Positions 15,202-25,188 are shown, counted from the stretch's first letter. The stretch: DNA of 64,000 bases from Roseiflexus castenholzii DSM 13941 (GCF_000017805.1 NC_009767.1:1426001-1490000), one strand, 5' to 3'. Program-made: numbers and translations. The notes: generated by a model not told the origin, from the sequence alone.

Positions 15202-18200
15202 ATGCCGCGCACGATTGAAACCATGAATACGACACACGCCGCCTCATCGTCAGCACAGGTGATCCGGCGCATCATTGCCGGTTTTGCGCTTGCGCTCGGC
15301 TCGATCACCGTCATTGCGTTGATCTCCTATGGATGGACGCAATACATCCTGGCAAACGAGCGTGATCGCTTCAATCTGCTGGCAGCCAACAGTCTGCAGC
15401 TCATCCGCCTTCAGCAAATTGCGCTCGCAGCGGAACAGGTGATGGACACGTCCGATCCCGAAATAGCGGCGCAGGCGCGAGAAACGTTGAGCGCCGCCAT
15501 CGATGAGATGGCGCAGTCGCAGCAGGAACTATCGCGCATGGTGGCAACGTTGCCGCCGGACGATCCACTCTGGCGCCTGTACGCTGATCCGGCTACGGCG
15601 TTCGATGCGCGGGTGCAGGAGTTTCTCGCACGCGCCCGGCGCTTGCGCGATACTGCCCCTGATCCGCAGCACCCTGATCTCCAGGTGATCCGTCGGATGG
15701 CGCTGTATGACCTGCCGCCCCTCTTTCGCAACGCCTCCCGTCTATATGTCGATGCGCGTCGCAGCCTCCTGCAAACGCTCGACATCATGCATGCGACCTT
15801 TCTTGGCGTGACACTCCTGGCATTAGCGTTCGAGGGCATCTTCATCTTTCGCCCAATGGTGCGAGAGGCGCGCGGCTATATAACACAACGCGACGTAAGC
15901 GAATCTCGTTTGCGTGCGCGCGAACGGGTGACGCGCGCGCTCTATGACATCACCTCAACGTCGCAACTGGATCACTTGCAGAAAGTGCAGGCGCTTCTTG
16001 AGATGGGATGCGACTACTTCCACATGCCGGTCGGCGTATTGACTCGCATCGATGGCGAGGAACTCGAAATAGTCGCCGTGCGCGATCCTGGTCATCGGAT
16101 GAAGCCTGGCGAACGTTTCCCGCTTGCTGATCGCTATTGCGCCGCCGTTCTCGACGCAGGCGCACCGGTGATCATTGATCATGCATCGCAATCCGGATGG
16201 AATGACCATCGCTGCTATCGGTTGACCCGCATGGAAGCATACATCGGCGCGCCGGTCCAGGTGCGCGGCACGACAGCGGGAACGCTCTGTTTTGCGAGCG
16301 CCATGCCCCGCACAACGCCGTTCACCGATGGCGATTATGACCTGATCCGACTGATGGCGCAATGGATCGGCAGTGAGCAGGATCGCCTGCAAACTGAAGC
16401 AGCGTTGCGCGAGAGTGAAGAACGCTTCGCGCTGCTCGCCAGCGTTACGACCGAAGGAGTGATTATCAGTGAGCAGGGGATGATCGTCGACGCCAATGCC
16501 GCTGCTGGAACTCTGTTTGGCGTGCCGCCGGAGCGTTTGCGCGGCATGCCGGTCTTTGAGTTTACGACGCCAGAAGGGCGCGAGAAAGTCGCGCGCGCGC
16601 TCACAACCGGCTATGATCGTCCTTATGAGGTGCTCGCCCGGCGTATCGATGGGACCCTCTTTCCCGCTGAGGTCACCGGTCGCAACATTCCCTATCACGG
16701 TCGCACGGCGCGCGTGACGACGATCCGCGATATTTCGCGGCAGCGACTGGCGGAAGCCGCACTCCGCGCCAGTGAAGAGCGGTTTCGCCAGTTGGCGGAG
16801 AACGTCAATCAGGTCTTCTGGATGTCTACTCCATCGCTCGACCAGATCCTGTACGTCAATCCGGCCTACGAACGCATTTGGGGGCGATCCTGCGATAGCC
16901 TGTATGCTCAACCGTCCTCGCTCTTCGAGGCGATTGTTCCTGAAGACCGCGAGCGAGCGCTTGCGCTTCATCGGGCAGAGTATGCGCGCGGATACAGTAT
17001 CGAGTTTCAAATCCTGCACACCGACGGTCAGCAGCGCTGGATCCTGACCCGCGCATTCCCGGTGATCAACGAGGCGGGCGCCGTGTATCGCATCGCCGCG
17101 ATTTCTGAAGATGTCACCGAGCGCAAACAGGCAGAGGCGGAATTGCGCGCCGCAATGACGGCGCTGGAAGTGCAGTATCAGACCGCAGATCGCGCCCAGA
17201 GCGAACTTCGCGCCATCCTCGACGCTTCCAGCGAGGTGATCGCCCTTCTCGCGCCAGATGGCGCGTTCCTGACCGTCAACCGTCGTTTCTGTGATATATT
17301 TGGCGTGCCTGCCGATCAGGTGCTGGGACGACGCCTGATTGATATGCGCGCCGAGATCCGGTGGTTCTTCGGTGATGCCGATGAGGTGTATGAGCGGATG
17401 CTCAGCGCGTTACAGGATGCTCAAGACGTCTTCCGTGAGCAGGTAGTGCAACTCAGACCGCAGCATCGTGAACTCGCCATCTTCTCCGCGCCGGTCTGGA
17501 CTGCCAATCAGGTCCACCTTGGGCGACTCTACGTCTTCCGCGATGTCACCCATGAACGCGCCGTTGAACGCATGAAGTCCGAGTTTGTGGCGATGGTGTC
17601 GCATGAACTGCGCACGCCGCTGACTTCTATCAAAGGGTATATCGATATGCTGCTCGATGGCGATGCCGGACCGCTTGCCGTCGAGCATCAGGAACTTTTA
17701 CAGATCGTCAAATCGAATGCCGACCGGTTGCTGCTCCTGATCAACGATCTGCTCGATATGTCGCGCATTGAGGCGGGGAAACTGATGCTCCACCGCGCGC
17801 CGCTCGATGTTCGCCCGTTGATCCGTCAGGTTGCCACAGCCCTGCGCCCGCAACTGGACGCAAAACACCAGCGTCTGAATCTGGACCTTTCTGAAACCCC
17901 TCCCGATGACGCGCCGCCGCTGATGTTCGGTGATGCGGCGCGTGTCCATCAGATTTTAACCAACGTGCTCTCGAATGCGATTAAGTATACACCTCAGGGT
18001 GGCGAGATTTCAGTTCGTCTCTCCGTGGAACCGCCGTGGATGTGCATCGCCGTGCAGGATACCGGCATCGGCTTGACCCCTGAGGAACAGGAGCGCATCT
18101 TCGATCGTTTCTACCGCGTGCGCAACCGTGCAACGCGCGAAGCCAGCGGAACCGGGCTTGGTCTGGCTATTACCCGGTCGCTGGTTGATCTGCACCAGGG

Positions 18201-18330
18201 GCGCATTACCGTTGAGAGCGAAGCAGGCAGAGGTTCGACGTTCCGGATCTGCTTTCCGCTGCTGACCTCGCTCGATGGCATCAATGACGATGAGGCATTG
18301 GCGCAAGTTTCGACGGGGGAACTGACGTGA
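15202..18330 (+). CDS. GAF/PAS hybrid-input sensor histidine kinase
   Basis: About 1042 residues. Membrane segments lie near residues 20-45 and 196-215, enclosing an extracytoplasmic helical sensor of about 150 residues. A GAF domain follows (about 250-400), then three PAS domains (SEERFALLASVTTEG, SEERFRQLAENVNQVFW, LRAILDASSEVIALL), a HisKA dimerisation domain with HELRTPLTSIKGYID (His near 801) and an ATPase domain with N, DTGIGL and GTGLGLAI boxes. Starts at 15175 (TTG), 15202 (ATG) and 15223 (ATG) are possible. The stop overlaps the next gene by 4 bases, so the receiver-phosphatase is its likely phosphorylation partner. Confidence 0.9.
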   Translation: MPRTIETMNTTHAASSSAQVIRRIIAGFALALGSITVIALISYGWTQYILANERDRFNLLAANSLQLIRLQQIALAAEQVMDTSDPEIAAQARETLSAAIDEMAQSQQELSRMVATLPPDDPLWRLYADPATAFDARVQEFLARARRLRDTAPDPQHPDLQVIRRMALYDLPPLFRNASRLYVDARRSLLQTLDIMHATFLGVTLLALAFEGIFIFRPMVREARGYITQRDVSESRLRARERVTRALYDITSTSQLDHLQKVQALLEMGCDYFHMPVGVLTRIDGEELEIVAVRDPGHRMKPGERFPLADRYCAAVLDAGAPVIIDHASQSGWNDHRCYRLTRMEAYIGAPVQVRGTTAGTLCFASAMPRTTPFTDGDYDLIRLMAQWIGSEQDRLQTEAALRESEERFALLASVTTEGVIISEQGMIVDANAAAGTLFGVPPERLRGMPVFEFTTPEGREKVARALTTGYDRPYEVLARRIDGTLFPAEVTGRNIPYHGRTARVTTIRDISRQRLAEAALRASEERFRQLAENVNQVFWMSTPSLDQILYVNPAYERIWGRSCDSLYAQPSSLFEAIVPEDRERALALHRAEYARGYSIEFQILHTDGQQRWILTRAFPVINEAGAVYRIAAISEDVTERKQAEAELRAAMTALEVQYQTADRAQSELRAILDASSEVIALLAPDGAFLTVNRRFCDIFGVPADQVLGRRLIDMRAEIRWFFGDADEVYERMLSALQDAQDVFREQVVQLRPQHRELAIFSAPVWTANQVHLGRLYVFRDVTHERAVERMKSEFVAMVSHELRTPLTSIKGYIDMLLDGDAGPLAVEHQELLQIVKSNADRLLLLINDLLDMSRIEAGKLMLHRAPLDVRPLIRQVATALRPQLDAKHQRLNLDLSETPPDDAPPLMFGDAARVHQILTNVLSNAIKYTPQGGEISVRLSVEPPWMCIAVQDTGIGLTPEEQERIFDRFYRVRNRATREASGTGLGLAITRSLVDLHQGRITVESEAGRGSTFRICFPLLTSLDGINDDEALAQVSTGELT

Positions 18331-19502
18331 ACGATTTGTTCGAGCAGATCAGCGGACAGACGCCTTCTGTGCGCCACATTCTGGTGGTCGATGACGATCC
18401 CGACATCAATCGGCTGCTGCGCGCGCGTCTTACCGCGCGCGGGTACGATGTTTCGACCGCTGCCAGCGGTGAAGAGGCGCTGACGCTGCTCGCCGATTCA
18501 CCCGCAGATGTGATCTTTCTCGATATTTCGTTGCCCGGTATGAACGGGCTGCAAACGCTGGCGGAGGTGCGACAGCGCAGGTTGGATGCAGCCGTGATCA
18601 TGACCACAGCGTTCGGTTCCGAGCAAATTGCGGTCGAGGCGTTACGCCAGGGCGCCGATGACTATCTGCGCAAACCGTTCGAGTCGGACGAGTTTCGTCG
18701 GGTGCTGGAACGCACCGTCCAGCGTCTGGAACTCGAACGCCAGAATCGCGTGTTGCGCCAACAACTCGAAGCGCATCATCGCCGCCTGTTGAGCGAAATG
18801 GCGCGCGCCGCCGAGGTGCAGGCGCGCCTGTTGCCGCAAATGGCGCCGGTGCTGCCGGGTTTTCAACTCGCTGCCGAGTGCATCCCCGCCCGCGATGTTG
18901 GCGGTGATTTCTACGACTGGCAGCAACCGGCGCCGCATGTGCTCAGTTTCTGGTTGTGCGATGTGATGGGGAAAGGGCTGGATGCAGCACTGCTGATGGC
19001 GACCGTGCGCGCCGTGATGCGCGCTGTTGTGCGGAGCAGCCCGCCTGCCGAGGCGATGCGCTATGTGGCTGCCGCACTGAACGATGACCTGATCCAATCA
19101 GGACGGTTCGTGACCCTTTTCCTGGCGCAACTCGATGCTGGCAGTGGACGACTCGCCTTCATCGACGCCGGTCATGGGCTGGCATTCGTGCGGCGCGCCA
19201 ATGGCAGCGTCGAAACGTTCGATACGCCGCGCGGATTACCACTTGGCATCCTGCCATATGAACAGTATGATCAGCGCGAGGTGGTGATGAATCCAGGCGA
19301 TGCGCTCGTTGTATATAGCGATGGTCTGATTGATGCGCGCGTTGATCTCAATCTGACGCCGCAAGCGCTGGCGGATCAGTTGTGCGGCGCTGCCAGCGCT
19401 CTGGCAATGCTCGACCGCCTCGTGACGCTGCTGGCGCCGGTACAGACGCCGCCGGACGATATGACGTTGCTGGTGCTGTATCGGAAGACGGATCAGGGTT
19501 GA
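18327..19502 (+). CDS. Response regulator with PP2C (RsbU/SpoIIE) phosphatase output
   Basis: 391 residues. The N-terminal receiver has VVDDDPD, the phospho-acceptor Asp in IFLDISLPG (residue 66) and LRKPFES (conserved Lys). After a helical linker comes a PPM-type serine phosphatase: RLLPQ, ARDVGGDFYDW, LCDVMGKGLDAALLMATV, FIDAGHG, GDALVVYSDGLIDA and the C-terminal PDDMTLLVLYR. The metal-binding Asp residues are present. Such proteins dephosphorylate STAS anti-sigma antagonists in partner-switching pathways. The start is GTG 18327, overlapping the kinase stop. A STAS protein and an RsbW-like kinase occur 6.4-7.2 kb downstream, after bcsB and bcsA. The last ~20 bases of this gene are copied in the repeat array that follows. 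Confidence 0.9.
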   Translation: MNDLFEQISGQTPSVRHILVVDDDPDINRLLRARLTARGYDVSTAASGEEALTLLADSPADVIFLDISLPGMNGLQTLAEVRQRRLDAAVIMTTAFGSEQIAVEALRQGADDYLRKPFESDEFRRVLERTVQRLELERQNRVLRQQLEAHHRRLLSEMARAAEVQARLLPQMAPVLPGFQLAAECIPARDVGGDFYDWQQPAPHVLSFWLCDVMGKGLDAALLMATVRAVMRAVVRSSPPAEAMRYVAAALNDDLIQSGRFVTLFLAQLDAGSGRLAFIDAGHGLAFVRRANGSVETFDTPRGLPLGILPYEQYDQREVVMNPGDALVVYSDGLIDARVDLNLTPQALADQLCGAASALAMLDRLVTLLAPVQTPPDDMTLLVLYRKTDQG

Positions 19503-19881
19503 CATGTGTCTCTTATCCACGAAGAAAACGAAGGGACACAAAGGGTAGGAGCATCCACATTCTTTGTGATGCTGCGCGCCCTTCGTGGAAGAGTTACTCG
19601 CTGGGGGTGAGATGCGGCGCGTATCCGCCAGGATCGCGCAGAACCATACCGGGTGGGAGAGGCAACGGCTTCGTGCCGCTTCGTGTCCTTCGTGGAAGAG
19701 TTACTCGCTGGGGGTGAGATGCGGCGCGAGTCTGCCGGGATCGCGCAGAACCATACAGGGTGGGATCGGAAGACGGATCAGGGTTGACAAGTGTCTCTTA
19801 TCCACGAAGAAAACGAAGGGACACAAAGGGTGGGAGCATCCACATTCTTTGTGATGCTGCGCGCCCTTCGTGGAAGAGTTA

Positions 19882-20006
19882 TACCAATTCCCTGTGAACA
19901 TCCGGCATGGTCACCCCGAGCAAAGCGAGGGGTCTTGCGCGACCCGCGCAGATTCCTCGCTGCGCTCGGAATGACAAGAATGCGGCATCTTCAAGCGTCA
20001 TTGGTA
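19882..20006 (+). mobile_element. Palindromic MITE-like element, copy 5 (filled site)
   Basis: 125 bp, flanked by TTA at 19879-19881 and 20007-20009. The same host sequence without insertion is present at 19581-19606 (GAAGAGTTACTCGCTGG) and again at about 20101-20126. Comparison shows the element was added together with a duplicated TTA. Confidence 0.92.
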
Positions 20007-20401
20007 TTACTCGCTGGGGGTGAGATGCGGCGCGAGTCTGCCGGGATCGCGCAGAACCATACCGGTAGGGAGAGGCAACGGCTTCGTGCCGCTGCGCGCC
20101 CTTCGTGGAAGAGTTACTCGCTGGGGGTGAGATGCGGCGCGAGTCTGCCGGGATCGCGCAGAACCATACCGGGTGGGAGAGGCAACGGCTTCGTGCCGCT
20201 TCGTGTCCTTCGTGGAAGAGTTACTCGCTGGGGGTGAGATGCGGCGCGAGTCTGCCGGGATCGCGCAGAACCATACAGAGTGGGATCGGAAGACGGATCA
20301 GGGTTGACAAGTGTCTCTTATCCACGAAGAAAACGAAGGGACACAAAGGGTGGGAGCATCCACATTCTTTGTGATGCTGCGCGCCCTTCGTGGAAGAGTT
20401 A

Positions 20402-20526
20402 TACCAATTCCCTGTGAACATCCGGCATGGTCACCCCGAGCAAAGCGAGGGGTCTTGCGCGACCCGCGCAGATTCCTCGCTGCGCTCGGAATGACAAGAA
20501 TGCGGCATCTTCAAGCGTCATTGGTA
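20402..20526 (+). mobile_element. Palindromic MITE-like element, copy 6
   Basis: 125 bp, 520 bases after copy 5, with the same TTA flanks (20399-20401, 20527-20529). It is a by-product of the 520-base duplication, not a second insertion. Confidence 0.92.
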
Positions 20527-20960
20527 TTACTCGCTGGGGGTGAGATGCGGCGCGTATCCACCAGGATCGCGCAGAACCATACCGGGTGGGAGAGGCAACG
20601 GCTTCGTGCCGCTTCGTGTCCTTCGCGGACCATGCGCTGGTGCGGGCTGAGCGGCGGCGCGTATCCGCCAGGATCGCGCAGAACCATACCGGGTGGGAGA
20701 GGCAACGGCTTCGTGCCGCTTCGTGTCCTTCGCGGACCATGCGCTGGTGCGGGCTGAGCGGCGGCGCGTATCCGCCAGGATCGCGCAAAACCATACCGGT
20801 AGGGAGAGGCAACGGCTTCGTGCCGCTTCGTGCCCTTCGTGGAAGAGTTACTCGCTGGGGGTGAGATGCGGCGCGTATCCGCCAGGATCGCGCAGAACCA
20901 TACCGGGTGGGAGAGGCAACGGCTTCGTGCCGCTTCGTGTCCTTTGTGGAGGACAAATCC

Positions 20961-23102
20961 ATGCACACGTTCCGAAGATGTCAAGCCCATACGTTGCTGA
21001 GCATGGCAAGGATGCTGCTCATACTGAGTGTGCTCGTCTTCACGGTGGCGCCTTCGACGCCAATCGCTGCGGCACAGGCACAGACCGACGCGGACACCTA
21101 TCGCTTCGCCGATCTTGGCTACGGCGACCGGACGGCGCGGACGATGTATGGCAATCTGGACTATTTCTTTCCGGTTCCCGCAGGCGAAGAACCACTCGAA
21201 GGCGCGCGCCTGGACCTGGTATACAGCCACTCGCCGCTCCTCGACTCCGAACGCTCGACAATGACCATTGTTGTTAATGGTCTGTCGGTTCAGAGTGTGC
21301 GCCTGACCTCCGACACACGCGCGCGCGCGACCCTGACCGTTCCGCTGCCACTCTCGGTGTTCGGCGGCGATGGGTTTTTCGTCCAGGTGCGCTTTCATAT
21401 GCGCCTGACCCGTGATGAGTGCGAGGAGACGCGCAATCCGGCGCTGTGGGCCACTATCCACGGCGACTCGCGGTTGACGCTGCCCACTCAATCAATCAGT
21501 GCGTATCGTCTCGATCAGTTCAACTGGTTGTTCGCGCCTCCTCCTGACCATCGCCCGCCGCTGGCGCTGGTCATTCCTGCCGAACCGTCGCCGGAAGAAC
21601 TCGAAGCCGCCGGGCTGGTCGCTTTTCAACTGGGGCGTCGGGCTGCCGCAATCCGCGCCGAGCCCCGACTGGAGGTTTTCACGACGCCTCCCGACCGCGC
21701 CGGTGTCATCGTCGGTAGTGCTCCGGCGCTGGCAGCGATGCTGCCGTGGGGCGTTGTCGATTGGGATGGGCGCGCGGTGACTATGGCGGGCATTCCGATC
21801 TCGACCGATCACGGTGTGCTGGCGCTGGCGGAGAGCAGCGTGCCGCGTCTGCTCGTCAGCGGAGCGACGCCATCGGCAGTGCGCCTTGCTGCCCAAACGT
21901 TGAATGATCCTGACCGCCGCACATTACTGGATGGCGCGTATGTGGCAGTGACCGATGCGCCGGTTGCTGCACCTTCGTCGTTGCCATGGGCGAATGGCGC
22001 TGCCAGTTTCGCCCAACTTGGCGTATCGTCCCGTACCGTCATTGGTCCCGGTGAGCACCGGATCGACCTGGCGTTCACCCGCCCCGCCGGTTGGCAGTTG
22101 CATGATGGCAGCGTGTTGACCCTCGATGTGGAGGCGACTCCGGCAGTGCGACAAGAAACGTCGTGGATCGCCGCCAGTGTCAACGGTATTGACCTGGGTG
22201 CGCAACCGCTTAAGTTGACAGAACCCAACCCACATCGTTATACGTTCGCGCTTCCCGCCGATCTCTTGACCGCCACGCTCGACGGTAGAGCGGTGCGCTA
22301 TCTCGATCTGACCGTGCGCCTGTTCCTCGATCCGCCAGAGACAGGATGCGTGGTTGTTGACGGCGATAGTTTGCGTGCAACGTTGCTCCCCACTTCTGCC
22401 TGGCGCCTTCCGCACAGCGTCAGTTCCGCCTTCGATCTGGGGCGTTTTCCCGCGCCGCTCCTCAGTGTCGATACCTCGCTGCCGTTGATCATCGTGCTGC
22501 CGCAGCAACCTGCGGCGGCGGAACGCGCCGTAGCGTTGCAATTGTTGGCAGCGCTTGGACGCTGGGCGGATGCCGACGGCTTGCCGCCGCCGCGCCTGGT
22601 CACCGTTGATCAGGTGAATGAACGCAGTGGACGCCATCTCATCCTGATTGGTGGGGCTGAGCGCAACACACTGAGCGCCGAAGCCATCGCTCGCCAACCA
22701 GATCGGTTCGCTGCCCGTCAAACGGTGGTGTATCGACCGAATGAAACCGCTCAGGGACGCCTGGTGTTGGGTCCTTCACCCTGGCAACGCGATGCCGGGG
22801 TGTTGATCATCGACGGCGCTACGCCAGATGATCTTGCTATCGGCGTCACTGCGCTCGAACGGCGCGAAACGCTCGAACGACTGCGCGGTCCGGTCGCGCT
22901 GATACGGCAGGACGCTCCGCCGCAGACCGGTCCTGCCGCTGCCGCACCGCCGTCCAGTCTGACGCCGCAGATCGAAACGTCGCTCCTTGAGCGACTTGCG
23001 GGATGGCAGATCGCCGGGGCAGTTCTGCTTGGCGCATTCCTGAGCGCTCTCGTCATTCTGCTGACCATTCAGGTGCGTGGTCGCACACGGCGGAGGGGAT
23101 GA
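20961..23102 (+). CDS. bcsB: Cellulose synthase-like regulatory subunit BcsB
   Basis: 713 residues. The N-terminus has a signal/anchor helix (ARMLLILSVLVFTVAPSTPIAA), followed by a large extracytoplasmic region with two beta-rich carbohydrate-binding-like repeats (LDYFFPVPAG, TLTVPLPLSVFG; later YTFALPADLL, LDLTVRLFLDPPETGC). A single C-terminal membrane helix (WQIAGAVLLGAFLSALVILL) and a basic tail complete it. This is the BcsB plan, in which the C-terminal helix packs against BcsA and the extracytoplasmic part guides the glucan. ATG 20961 follows GTGGAGGAC with good spacing. Its stop overlaps the bcsA start as ATGA. No BcsC or BcsZ is present, as expected in an organism without a classical outer membrane. 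Confidence 0.88.
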   Translation: MHTFRRCQAHTLLSMARMLLILSVLVFTVAPSTPIAAAQAQTDADTYRFADLGYGDRTARTMYGNLDYFFPVPAGEEPLEGARLDLVYSHSPLLDSERSTMTIVVNGLSVQSVRLTSDTRARATLTVPLPLSVFGGDGFFVQVRFHMRLTRDECEETRNPALWATIHGDSRLTLPTQSISAYRLDQFNWLFAPPPDHRPPLALVIPAEPSPEELEAAGLVAFQLGRRAAAIRAEPRLEVFTTPPDRAGVIVGSAPALAAMLPWGVVDWDGRAVTMAGIPISTDHGVLALAESSVPRLLVSGATPSAVRLAAQTLNDPDRRTLLDGAYVAVTDAPVAAPSSLPWANGAASFAQLGVSSRTVIGPGEHRIDLAFTRPAGWQLHDGSVLTLDVEATPAVRQETSWIAASVNGIDLGAQPLKLTEPNPHRYTFALPADLLTATLDGRAVRYLDLTVRLFLDPPETGCVVVDGDSLRATLLPTSAWRLPHSVSSAFDLGRFPAPLLSVDTSLPLIIVLPQQPAAAERAVALQLLAALGRWADADGLPPPRLVTVDQVNERSGRHLILIGGAERNTLSAEAIARQPDRFAARQTVVYRPNETAQGRLVLGPSPWQRDAGVLIIDGATPDDLAIGVTALERRETLERLRGPVALIRQDAPPQTGPAAAAPPSSLTPQIETSLLERLAGWQIAGAVLLGAFLSALVILLTIQVRGRTRRRG

Positions 23103-25177
23103 TGAGTCATGTCGTCCACATGCTGTGGCTCGACGATCCCGACGTGCGCGCGGAATTGCGCCTGAGGCTGCTGCGCGTTCTGGTTGCCACGAACCTGCTC
23201 CTCGGCTTCCTGTACCTGAGTTGGCGCTACACCGCCACGATCAACTGGGCCGCCTGGCCCATTGCTCTTGGTCTGGTGGTTGCTGAAACATACAGTTACA
23301 TTGACGCCTGGCTGTTCGGGTTGACCCTCTGGCGACTGAAACAGCGCGGTGAACCGCCTCCTCCGCCCTCTCAGGCCACAGTCGACGTCTTCATTACCTG
23401 CTACAACGAACCGGTTGAGATTGTGCGCGAAACGGCTATCGCTGCGCGCGATATTCGCTATCCACATCGCACCTACCTGCTCGACGACGGCAATTCCTCT
23501 GCGATGCGCGCCATGGCGCAAGAGATCGGAATCGGGTATCTGGTGCGATCTGAGGAATGGAAGGGTAAGCAACGCCACGCCAAAGCGGGGAACTTGAACA
23601 ATGCCCTCTGCCAGACCAATGGCGAATTTGTGCTCGTGCTGGACGCCGACCAGATTCCATCGCCCGACATTCTGGACCGCACACTCGGTTACTTTGCCGA
23701 CGAGCGCGTGGCGCTGGTGCAGACGCCACAGTGGTTCTACAACGTTCCACCGGATGATCCGCTCGGCAGTCAGGCGCCCCTCTTTTATGGACCGATCATG
23801 CAGGGTAAGGACGGCTGGAACGCGGCGTTCTTCTGCGGTTCCAACGCCATTCTGCGGCGTGAAGCGCTGATGCAGATTGGCATCGCCAACTATGTGCGCG
23901 ATCTGGAATTGCGCGTACAGCGCGCCTTGCGCACTGCGGAAACCCTGTTGCGTCGCGCCGTGCGGCAGGCGCAAGCCGTTAACAATGGCGCAGCGCTGGC
24001 AGCGATCAACGATCTTCAGGCGGCAGTGCGCGCGAGTCGGCGCATGCTGCGCGAAGGGCGACCGATCCAGGAAGTGACCTGGTACTTCCAGCAGCGCGCT
24101 GCCGCCGCCGCGCGTCCGCTCGTTGTTGAAGACCTGGCGCGTCTGCGGGCAGAAGTGGCAACCATTCCAGGTCTCAATGAGGACGAGGATCTGACCACCA
24201 ATCTCAGTCGGTCACTCGATGATGAAACGATTCTGCACGAACTGACGATACGTGAACGCTCACCGCTGGCAGCCATCGCCACCGTGCGCGAACTGCTGCT
24301 GGCAGTGGATGTTGATCGCTCCGATGAAGCGCAGCCGGTCATGCCACTGGCAACTATCTCGGTCACCGAAGACATGGCAACGGCGATGCGGCTCCACGCG
24401 GCGGGGTGGCGCTCAGTCTACCACGACGAAATCCTGGCGCGCGGGCTGGCGCCGGAGGACCTGCGTTCGGCGCTCCAGCAGCGCCTCCGTTGGGCGCAGG
24501 GCACCATTCAGGTGATGCTGCGAGAAAACCCGCTCTTCATACGGCGATTGGGCTGGGGACAACGCCTGATGTATTTCGCTACGATGTGGAGTTACCTCTC
24601 AGGGTTTTTCAGCGTCATTTACCTTGCTGCTCCGATTCTCTACCTCATCTTCGGCATGCTGCCGGTGCGCGCTCAGGCAGAAGAGTTCTTCTGGCGGCTC
24701 GTTCCTTACCTGATAACGAATGAGCTGGTCTTTGCCGTCGCAGGTTGGAAGCGCGCAACCTGGCGTGGGCACCAGTACAGCCTGGCGCTTTTTCCGCTCT
24801 GGATTCGGGCAGTGATCAGCGCCATTGGCAATGTCTACGCCGGGCGACCGCTGGGATTCGTGGTGACGCCAAAGGTGCGGCAGGGAGGGATGCATCTCTG
24901 GGGGCAACTGCGTCTGGTGCGCATCCAGGTTATCACAATGGCGCTGCTGATACTATCGGCAATCTGGGGGTTGGGGCGTCTGGCGCTTGGTGTTCAGACG
25001 GAAGGCATTCCAACCCTGGTCAACATCTTCTGGATCGGGTATGATTTGCTCATGCTGAGCGTTGTGATCGACGCGGCGCTCTATCAACCGGAGGAGCAGG
25101 AACAGTCAATGGCGGCGGATCGAGGATTTGGGGCGGGTCCGATCCCAACCCCCACAGAAGGCGGAATGGGCGGATAG
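23099..25177 (+). CDS. bcsA: Cellulose synthase-like glycosyltransferase BcsA, no PilZ domain, helical insert
   Basis: 692-residue processive GT2 enzyme. Two N-terminal membrane segments precede the GT-A domain, which has VDVFITCYNEP, LLDDGN, VLDADQIPS (DxD near residue 182), QTPQWFYN, FFCGSNAILRRE, VTEDMATAMRLH (catalytic TED near 422) and QQRLRWAQG (QxxRW near 461). Four or more C-terminal membrane segments follow. These motifs assign a BcsA-type synthase making a beta-glucan from UDP-sugar. Two departures stand out. About 155 residues (roughly 262-418), predicted largely helical and charged, separate FFCGSNAILRRE from TED, normally about 20 residues apart. The protein also ends shortly after the last membrane segment, with no PilZ c-di-GMP domain. 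The final codons run into the downstream hairpin array. Confidence 0.88.
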   Translation: MMSHVVHMLWLDDPDVRAELRLRLLRVLVATNLLLGFLYLSWRYTATINWAAWPIALGLVVAETYSYIDAWLFGLTLWRLKQRGEPPPPPSQATVDVFITCYNEPVEIVRETAIAARDIRYPHRTYLLDDGNSSAMRAMAQEIGIGYLVRSEEWKGKQRHAKAGNLNNALCQTNGEFVLVLDADQIPSPDILDRTLGYFADERVALVQTPQWFYNVPPDDPLGSQAPLFYGPIMQGKDGWNAAFFCGSNAILRREALMQIGIANYVRDLELRVQRALRTAETLLRRAVRQAQAVNNGAALAAINDLQAAVRASRRMLREGRPIQEVTWYFQQRAAAAARPLVVEDLARLRAEVATIPGLNEDEDLTTNLSRSLDDETILHELTIRERSPLAAIATVRELLLAVDVDRSDEAQPVMPLATISVTEDMATAMRLHAAGWRSVYHDEILARGLAPEDLRSALQQRLRWAQGTIQVMLRENPLFIRRLGWGQRLMYFATMWSYLSGFFSVIYLAAPILYLIFGMLPVRAQAEEFFWRLVPYLITNELVFAVAGWKRATWRGHQYSLALFPLWIRAVISAIGNVYAGRPLGFVVTPKVRQGGMHLWGQLRLVRIQVITMALLILSAIWGLGRLALGVQTEGIPTLVNIFWIGYDLLMLSVVIDAALYQPEEQEQSMAADRGFGAGPIPTPTEGGMGG

Positions 25178-25188
25178 ACAGGGGCGGG

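Larger units (their letters stand above)
19503..20960. repeat. Composite repeat array between the phosphatase gene and bcsB
   Basis: About 1.46 kb with no gene. The basic unit, near 110 bp, reads CTTCGTGGAAGAGTTACTCG, then a GCGGCGCG-rich stretch, then GGGAGAGGCAACGGCTTCG. A larger segment is duplicated with exact 520-base spacing (about 19631-20034 and 20151-20554). Copies at about 19765 and 20285 include the last bases of the upstream phosphatase gene (CGGAAGACGGATCAGGGTTG). Two palindromic mobile elements are inserted at homologous points. The final unit changes from CTTCGTGGAAGAG to CTTTGTGGAGGAC and so supplies the bcsB ribosome-binding site. Confidence 0.9.
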
